Source: Edaphobacter lichenicola (lineage in GTDB: Bacteria; Acidobacteriota; Terriglobia; Terriglobales; Acidobacteriaceae). From it: DNA of 64,000 nucleotides. The number at the start of each line of letters is the position of its first letter. The first letter of the stretch is position 1. Both the position numbers and the translations under genes were made by a program. The stretch spans positions 5,084,001 to 5,148,000 of the forward strand of contig NZ_CP073696.1 of NCBI RefSeq assembly GCF_025264645.1. Reading direction: 5' to 3'. The notes beneath the pieces were generated by a model. That model saw only the letters and a list, made by a program, of their open reading frames with translations, did no database searches and was not told the origin of the DNA. Below, in pieces: positions 58,588 through 64,000 of this stretch.

Positions 58588-61290
58588 TCACTGGCTTGGA
58601 TTTGTTGAGACGGTAACAGCCGCGGTATTCCATCCTTCGATCTTTACTTTCCACTCCTCAACTCGTTTCGAGCCCGCACTCGCAATAATGTCGGATGGTA
58701 TCGATGCCGTCAGTTCGCGCTCTTCGCCCGGCATCAACTCAATGTAATTATCGCTCCATGTTATCCGCGGAAGCCTCTCTCCTTGTTCGTCCTTCAGCTC
58801 TGCAGCGACTTGGAACGCCAGCTTCGTCGACGGATTCGTCAGATGCACGCGAATCAGATCTCCAGAAGTATGGGCGGTCGCTGTAATGTGTGCAATAGGG
58901 AGGCTGCCAAGAGCAGTCATGTCCTCGGAGGTCTTGGCGGGTGTATGGGTGTAGTTAGTCTTCGCCCAGTCAAACTCGGTCAACTTACTAGGAACCCAGT
59001 AGAAGTTTCTACTCACCGTCGTACCCTTGGCATCTTTCAATTCAAGCCGAATGAAGTACGTGCTCGACGCAGTCTGGAAGACCTCTTGCGGAATGTCGAT
59101 AGCCTTTACCGAGCTGTCGGGGCCCGCATCGACAGAGTTCGATTGAGTAAAGAGTTCCTTCAAATCGAGGTCATACACGTGGACGACTGCAGTAAGCCCC
59201 GAAGCGCCGCTATAGAGGCTATTGACCACATAGACGCTATGGTCGTCATACGAATATTGAACATGTAGCAACTCACATGCCTTCTTCGTCCCGTAATAGC
59301 CACCACCCGCATCAAGGTAGTAGTCATAGAGATGCCAGATGCTCGAAGGCCACGCGTTATTGAGCATCCATTGGATGACGCCCGTCGAAGTGTACTTATT
59401 GCGGCCATACGCCTCGAACATGGCGCGTTCTCCATCGAAGGCCATTGACTGCGCAATCTGGTTATATCTCTCAGCGGTCTTCGCCTCACCATACGTCGCT
59501 TTCATGGCATCGTTGAAGACGTGAATGTTTTGGAAGCCTTCACCGCCCGCGTGATATCCCCATACCGCGTCTTGCGGCCACTGATGATCAGCCGGCAACA
59601 TCTTCTTCAGGCTCTGCAACGAAGGAACAGCAGGTCCAGGACTGGTCTCGGTGTTGAAGCCGTAAGCTCCTCCGTAGTGAGAATCGACCAGCCAGTAAGA
59701 CGGTGCGACGAAATCGTAGGGACCAGTCATCTTAACGCCGCTGGGGCCACTTACAGTCGTCGGCGTTGCCGTGGCAGAGGAAAGAATTACGTTCGGCCAG
59801 TCTGTCTGCGCGAGCACCTTGAGATAGGCAGTCTCTACGTTCGCCGGCGGCGGGTTGTCGCTGCCGTTCAGCCACGCGATAAGGCTCGGATGACTTCGGA
59901 TTCGCAACAGTTGAGATTTCAATGAAGCAGTCGCAACGTTGAGAGTATCTGGCGTCCACTTATCCCAATGCTCCCAGTGGTCACAGCAGCACCATCCTGC
60001 CATCACCATCACGCCTTGCTCATCCGCCAGGCGAAAAAAGTCGTTGGTCTCCATCTTGCCTTCGAGGCGAATCGTATTCAGGTGCATGTCATGCACCAAA
60101 CGGAACTCTTCAGCTAGCCGCTCAGGCTGTTGGCGTAGAAGCATGTCCTGCGTCCAACCGGCACCACGTATCAAAATAGGGTGCTGGTTGACATGAAACA
60201 GCCGGTATCCTTTCGGCGTCAGCTCTGACGTGACCTCTCGTATCCCGAAGCGAATACTTGTTTCGTCAGAGACCGCGCCATCGAGAACAAATCGAAGTGT
60301 TAACGTCTCGAGTGGGTGTGCGCCCACGTCGGCAGGCCACCACACATGAGGATTCTTAATGCGCAGCTGAGAGAAATCCCCAGGCGCGAACGTAACCGTT
60401 TTAGTTTCACCCGCATCAAGTGTCACAGGTTGTGAGATTGCTACTCCCGCGACGTTGCCCTCAAGGCGTCCTTTTGTCGTATGGTCAGTTGAATTGGTGA
60501 CCTCCGCACGAACAGTAAGCTCCACCGTCTTCAGAGAAGCGTCAAGGAAATGGCTCGTTGCCATCGGCGATCGAACAGCAACAGGACCGCTCGTTACCAA
60601 TGTGACCGCTCCCCACAGCCCCATGTCTTTATCTGGTGGACAGGGATTCCAATCGACCCAGTTGATACCCAGGTCAGTCGGAGTCGGTGCAAATGTTTCG
60701 ACAGCGAGCACATTTTCTTGACCGGGCTTCAAAGCCTTCGTCACGTCGAACTCATAAGTCCGGTAAGCGCCCTGCACCTGAGTCGAGTCTGCGATCTTCT
60801 GACCGTTGAGCCAGATGTCGGCCCGATAGTTGATGCCGCCGAACCGCATCCAGAAAGTCTTTCCCCGTTCCGTAGCCGCGACGTGAAATGTCTTTCGGTA
60901 CCACCAGCCACAACGATAAGGACTGTCGGCAGGCATCTCAAGATTGGAAAAGTTATCTCCTTGTGGGTACGAGGTTCCTGGAACCGAACGCAGATTCGTA
61001 CCGACGAACATATCTTTAAACTCGCCCGCCGCGACCTGCACCGCGAGTACAGTTGCAGGAATAGTCGCGGTATACCAGCCCTCAGTGTTCACCTCGGGAA
61101 CGGAAAGCTTAGCTCCATCACCGTGGATCTTACAATCCGACTGAACTGCCCAACCCGACTTCAACGGTGTGCTGGTCGATGCCGAATCGGTTGCTGCAAG
61201 CCCAGGAGCGCCCCATGCGAACGATAGAAAGACCATGAGGACCACGCCACAGGGAAACAGGGAAAGTACAGATCGTTTCTGCAGAATCAT
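58588..61290 (-). CDS. secreted GH2 glycosidase, exo-beta-D-glucosaminidase (CsxA)-like
   Basis: A 900-residue glycoside hydrolase family 2 enzyme. Signal peptide (CGVVLMVFLSFAWGAPGLAA), N-terminal sugar-binding domain (about 60-220; GWYTATIPATVLAVQV; GINYRADIWLNGQKIAD), immunoglobulin-like domains, and a TIM barrel (about 350-640). MHLNTIRLEGKMETNDFFRLADEQGVMVMAGWCCCDHWEHW and SLIAWLNGSDNPPP are the hallmark motifs of CsxA-type exo-glucosaminidases, where the acid/base Glu is replaced by GSD-type sequence near it; the nucleophile Glu is likely in GFNTETSPGPAVPS. It would release terminal glucosamine from chitosan or related glycans. GAAGGA precedes ATG 61290; a LacI operator-like site lies 131 bp upstream. 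Confidence 0.9.
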   Translation of the reverse strand: MILQKRSVLSLFPCGVVLMVFLSFAWGAPGLAATDSASTSTPLKSGWAVQSDCKIHGDGAKLSVPEVNTEGWYTATIPATVLAVQVAAGEFKDMFVGTNLRSVPGTSYPQGDNFSNLEMPADSPYRCGWWYRKTFHVAATERGKTFWMRFGGINYRADIWLNGQKIADSTQVQGAYRTYEFDVTKALKPGQENVLAVETFAPTPTDLGINWVDWNPCPPDKDMGLWGAVTLVTSGPVAVRSPMATSHFLDASLKTVELTVRAEVTNSTDHTTKGRLEGNVAGVAISQPVTLDAGETKTVTFAPGDFSQLRIKNPHVWWPADVGAHPLETLTLRFVLDGAVSDETSIRFGIREVTSELTPKGYRLFHVNQHPILIRGAGWTQDMLLRQQPERLAEEFRLVHDMHLNTIRLEGKMETNDFFRLADEQGVMVMAGWCCCDHWEHWDKWTPDTLNVATASLKSQLLRIRSHPSLIAWLNGSDNPPPANVETAYLKVLAQTDWPNVILSSATATPTTVSGPSGVKMTGPYDFVAPSYWLVDSHYGGAYGFNTETSPGPAVPSLQSLKKMLPADHQWPQDAVWGYHAGGEGFQNIHVFNDAMKATYGEAKTAERYNQIAQSMAFDGERAMFEAYGRNKYTSTGVIQWMLNNAWPSSIWHLYDYYLDAGGGYYGTKKACELLHVQYSYDDHSVYVVNSLYSGASGLTAVVHVYDLDLKELFTQSNSVDAGPDSSVKAIDIPQEVFQTASSTYFIRLELKDAKGTTVSRNFYWVPSKLTEFDWAKTNYTHTPAKTSEDMTALGSLPIAHITATAHTSGDLIRVHLTNPSTKLAFQVAAELKDEQGERLPRITWSDNYIELMPGEERELTASIPSDIIASAGSKRVEEWKVKIEGWNTAAVTVSTNPSQ

Positions 61291-61420
61291 AGTCCTTCAA
61301 AACCTCCGGTGATCTCTCTCTTCCCTTACCAGGGAATTACATTCTCCGCATCTCAGCCGCGAGGGAAGCCTGAGGATGGAATCATCTTGTCGCCAAAGAT
61401 GAGTAAGGCACGAGAAAGTA

Positions 61421-61434
61421 TTAAAACGTTTCAA
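61421..61434. promoter_or_regulatory. LacI-family operator-like palindrome
   Basis: TTAAAACGTTTCAA: AAACGTTT is a perfect core with the central CG typical of LacI/GalR operators, extended with one mismatch. It lies between the lacI-type gene (stop 61499) and the GH2 gene (start 61290), in position to repress the GH2/permease/kinase operon. Confidence 0.6.
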
Positions 61435-61498
61435 TATGAATAGGAGTAGCTAAAAGTATTTCGCTTTGAATGTCAACAAAAACTTCCGACAACTACGG

Positions 61499-62578
61499 TT
61501 ATTTGCGTCGCCGGGCCGTCGACTCACGTACCAGTACAGTCGGCACCAACAACGTATGGCCGTCGTGCTTGGGTTCATGTGTCTCTTCAGCGAGAACATC
61601 GATTCCGCGCAGTACGCGCTCCGCAGCGATGCGACCCATCTCTTCCATCGGCTGCTGCACAGTAGTAAGTCCTGGGCTGAAGAGCGCTGCATGAGAGACA
61701 TCGTCGAACCCAATGACGGAACACTCCTCGGGCACCCTCACCCCCTGCTCTCGTAACGCGCGCATAACTCCGAATGCAGTCAAATCATCGAAGGCTGCTA
61801 TCGCGGAAAATGGCTTACCCATAGCCAGCAACTCGTTGGTAAGCCGGTAGCCCTGATGAAAGCTTGAGAGCGGATCCAAAGCATTCGGCAGATCGACAAC
61901 GAGCGAAGGATTGATCTTCAGCTCCACCTCCTGTGCAAATCGCATCATGCCGCTATATCGCTCACGACTGTCTGACAACTTCACCTGGCCGCGCACGAAC
62001 GCAATCTTGCGATGACCCAATTTGTAAAGGTGTTCGAGCGCAGCATAGCCACCGGCCTCGTTATCGACCATCACCGAACTCATCGAACCAATTGACATCG
62101 AACGTCCTACCATGACCATCGGAATGCGTTCTCGCTCTAGATCGCCGAACATCTCGATATCTGCAAATAACCAATTTGCAACGATGATTAACCCTTCGAG
62201 TCTGCGCTCAAGCATCATCTCCAGATAGCGTTCGAACTGCTTTGGCTCGTTATACGCATCCATGATGATCGGTAGATAGCCGGTTGGTTCCAGCGTCTTC
62301 TGAATACCCTTGAGAATAAGTGTGCAAAATGGGTCCGAGATATCGAAGACCATGATGCCAATAGTCAGGCTTCTACGACGACGGAGAGAACGCGCAAATG
62401 CGTCCGGACGATAGCCAAGTCGCTTCGAAGTCTCCTTAATCAAGACCTTCGTCTTCGCCGCAACATAGCGCGAGAGCGGTGCTTCATTGAGAACGATTGA
62501 CACGGTCGATGAGGAGAATCCGGACTCGCGCGCTACATCGGCCAGCGTGATTCTTCCAGCGTTTTGGGTTCTGCGCAT
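61499..62578 (-). CDS. LacI-family transcriptional regulator
   Basis: A 359-residue repressor. N-terminal helix-turn-helix (ITLADVARESGFSSSTVSIVLN) with hinge (KRLGYRPDAFARSLRRRRSLTIGI), and a periplasmic-binding-protein-like effector domain (VFDISDPFCTLILKGI; DDLTAFGVMRALREQG; PEECSVIGFDDVSHAALFSPGLTTVQQP; APE-type C-term). It binds a sugar effector. It precedes the GH2, permease and kinase genes on the same strand with an operator-like palindrome between, so it most likely represses them. Effector unknown, possibly a glucosamine-containing product. Confidence 0.95.
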   Translation of the reverse strand: MRRTQNAGRITLADVARESGFSSSTVSIVLNEAPLSRYVAAKTKVLIKETSKRLGYRPDAFARSLRRRRSLTIGIMVFDISDPFCTLILKGIQKTLEPTGYLPIIMDAYNEPKQFERYLEMMLERRLEGLIIVANWLFADIEMFGDLERERIPMVMVGRSMSIGSMSSVMVDNEAGGYAALEHLYKLGHRKIAFVRGQVKLSDSRERYSGMMRFAQEVELKINPSLVVDLPNALDPLSSFHQGYRLTNELLAMGKPFSAIAAFDDLTAFGVMRALREQGVRVPEECSVIGFDDVSHAALFSPGLTTVQQPMEEMGRIAAERVLRGIDVLAEETHEPKHDGHTLLVPTVLVRESTARRRK

Positions 62579-62723
62579 AAACCAACGGGCCGCTACGTTA
62601 AGATGCTGAAGTTATAACATACCGTCCCGCCGCTCCTATCACTGACCGAACCGTGAGAGTCAAACATGCGAATCTGCATGGCGAATTCACGATGCAAATA
62701 ATCCTTTGGCTTACCCGTTGCCC

Positions 62724-63968
62724 TTATTGCTGAGCCGCATTCTGAGCGTCCGCAGACTGAACTCCCGATGGATCTTGTTGGAGACGGTCGTTAAAAGATT
62801 TGAGCAACTTCGAAGCCGTATCGAACTCCTGACGCGCCTGCTCACGCTGTTCGAGATGATTCAAAACCTGCCCTCTCATGTAATGCACGCTCGCACTCTG
62901 CGCCGCAAGAGCTTCCGCACGATCCAGCATATTCAGCGCCTCCTGGTAGCGCCCTGCGTCCCTGTACAACTTTGCAAGCCCGAAGTAAGAGTTCACCAGT
63001 TCGCCATTATGCTCAATAGCTTTGCGGAAAGACGCCTCCGCCTTCTCGGGCTCATTGAGCTTCGCGTAAAGAAGCCCTAGTTCTTCATAGTTGTATGCAA
63101 AATCCGGTTCAATAGCCGCGTCTTTCTTCAGCTCCGCCTCGGCTTCTGCGTAGGCGTACCGTTCAAGATAGGTGCGCCCCAGAAAATAATGCACCAGCGG
63201 AAGCTTCGGCTTCAGCGCTGCTGCGGCTTGAAATTCTTCAAGCGCATGATCGGTATCATGTCCTGCCAGCCACGCCTTCCCCACATACAAATGAAACTCC
63301 GGCGTATCTTGTCCGATTGCGATCATCCGGTCGAACGCCTGCTTCTGCAATGGTGCATTCGACGATTTACTGGCTGCAATGCTCAAAACATACAAGTAGT
63401 TCAGGTTCGCCGACTCCTCTTCCCATAGCGGAGTCAGCGTATCTGCTGCTGCCTTGTACTTATTCGTAAAAAAGTAGCACAAGCCAAGCAGATAACTTGC
63501 CTGGAGAGAACTCGGCTGCAGCCTCAAGGTCTTAGAGAACGGCTCAATCGCTGCGTCGAAATCGTTCTTGCGATAGTAGGCAAGCCCAATATTCAGTTGG
63601 ATGCCCGGTACATTGGGAGAAAGTGCCTCTGCCCGACGCAACTCGGCCAGAGCATCATCCCATCGCCGCTCCCGCATATACGTCACGCCTAGATTGATAT
63701 GTGCCGCACCAGACTTCGGATCGAGCGCTATCACTCGTCGAAAGCTATCCTCTGCCTGGCTCAATTGACCACTCTTCATCGCCTGCAATCCCGCGGAGAA
63801 GAGCGTTGCGGCGTCAGGTTTGTCAGCAGCGAGGTCCTGCAACAAAACGAGCGTCGCACCTGCATTGCCACGGAACGTCTCTAGATGAATTCCACAAAAA
63901 GCCCGACAGCTACCGACGACGAACAAGCCGTATAGCAGTAGATATCGAGATCGATCGCGAGTGGTCAA
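62724..63968 (-). CDS. TPR-repeat protein
   Basis: A 414-residue protein with about nine tetratricopeptide repeats in residues 50-395 (ATLFSAGLQAMKSGQLSQAEDSFRRVIALDP; AHINLGVTYMRERRWDDALAELRRAEALSP; IQLNIGLAYYRKNDFDAAIEPFSKTLRLQP; and so on), each with the A/G-Y/L pattern and Pro at the turn. N-terminal hydrophobic segment (YLLLYGLFVVGSC) may be a signal peptide or anchor; the tail (QQDPSGVQSADAQNAAQQ) is low-complexity. TPRs mediate protein contacts; the partner is unknown. Start TTG 63968 (GGAG upstream) near the window edge; a longer N-terminus beyond the window cannot be excluded. Runs in the same direction as the lacI gene, 145 bp upstream of it. Confidence 0.9.
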   Translation of the reverse strand: MTTRDRSRYLLLYGLFVVGSCRAFCGIHLETFRGNAGATLVLLQDLAADKPDAATLFSAGLQAMKSGQLSQAEDSFRRVIALDPKSGAAHINLGVTYMRERRWDDALAELRRAEALSPNVPGIQLNIGLAYYRKNDFDAAIEPFSKTLRLQPSSLQASYLLGLCYFFTNKYKAAADTLTPLWEEESANLNYLYVLSIAASKSSNAPLQKQAFDRMIAIGQDTPEFHLYVGKAWLAGHDTDHALEEFQAAAALKPKLPLVHYFLGRTYLERYAYAEAEAELKKDAAIEPDFAYNYEELGLLYAKLNEPEKAEASFRKAIEHNGELVNSYFGLAKLYRDAGRYQEALNMLDRAEALAAQSASVHYMRGQVLNHLEQREQARQEFDTASKLLKSFNDRLQQDPSGVQSADAQNAAQQ

Positions 63969-64000
63969 ATGGTTCTTCTCTCCACGCCTATTCCAGTAAA

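Noticed and set aside
1..64000. CRISPR arrays, complete tRNA or rRNA genes, insertion sequences
   Set aside because: No regularly spaced repeats, full cloverleaf, rRNA sequence or transposase was seen anywhere in the window; only the 3' tRNA fragment at 18041-18091.

Overview
The window looks like chromosome of an acidobacterium of the Terriglobia (Acidobacteriaceae: Granulicella, Edaphobacter, Terriglobus and relatives). This is inferred from gene content, not from a marker gene. There are three very large Oar-like TonB-type receptors with an N-terminal carboxypeptidase-regulatory domain, an S53 pro-kumamolisin protease, a DUF4142 protein, a PQQ sugar dehydrogenase, Ig-rich lipoproteins and many small secreted proteins. 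GC content is moderate to high.

Layout. 0-5.9 kb: a LysR regulator divergent from an FMN reductase / SphA-like porin / XapX operon, an OmpR-type two-component pair and a small secreted protein. 6.2-13.7 kb: a redox and cupin cluster (Tat-linked SDR, AraC regulator, bicupin, two small cupins, PQQ sugar dehydrogenase, aldo/keto reductase, and a TetR regulator facing a perfect 20-bp operator). 13.9-18.0 kb: periplasmic aldehyde oxidoreductase paoABC (2Fe-2S, FAD, molybdopterin subunits), ending at a 3' tRNA fragment. 18.1-20.6 kb: an accessory stretch with a DUF2622-like protein, a four-helix membrane protein and a broken proteasome-like Ntn-hydrolase, then DUF4142 between two copies of a hairpin repeat. 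20.8-24.4 kb: a beta-propeller sensor kinase and its LuxR response regulator. 24.6-26.9 kb: secreted S53 peptidase.

27.5-31.2 kb, on the minus strand, is a sulfur nanocompartment locus: a 38-codon small ORF with a strong terminator, a rhodanese, a Family 2A (SrpI-like) encapsulin shell protein, and a SufS-type cysteine desulfurase with a disordered N-terminal extension of about 310 residues. I see a repeated aromatic motif in that extension that may be the cargo-loading signal. 31.2-35.9 kb holds an aminotransferase and a TonB-type receptor, each broken by one apparent frameshift. 36.8-42.3 kb is an intact receptor with an S9 peptidase. 42.4-45.5 kb is a methionine-oxidation-repair cluster: Tat-exported MsrB, a DipZ-type thiol transporter with a Met-rich repeat linker, and an fRMsr-like GAF protein. 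45.8-53.0 kb carries a small secreted protein, an Ig-repeat lipoprotein and a third receptor.

53.2-56.1 kb is a small system of nucleotidyltransferase (NTP_transf_5), a PqqD-like protein carrying an internal Tat-like segment and a Pro/Lys tail, and an HPr-kinase-like P-loop protein. It is the least understood locus here. 56.2-62.6 kb is a LacI-controlled catabolic cluster (GH2 exo-glucosaminidase-like enzyme, APC permease, PfkB kinase), followed by a TPR protein. The strongest candidates for under-described biology are the PqqD/HprK-like system, the cargo motif of the encapsulin locus, the Met-rich DipZ linker, and the tRNA-fragment-adjacent accessory genes.
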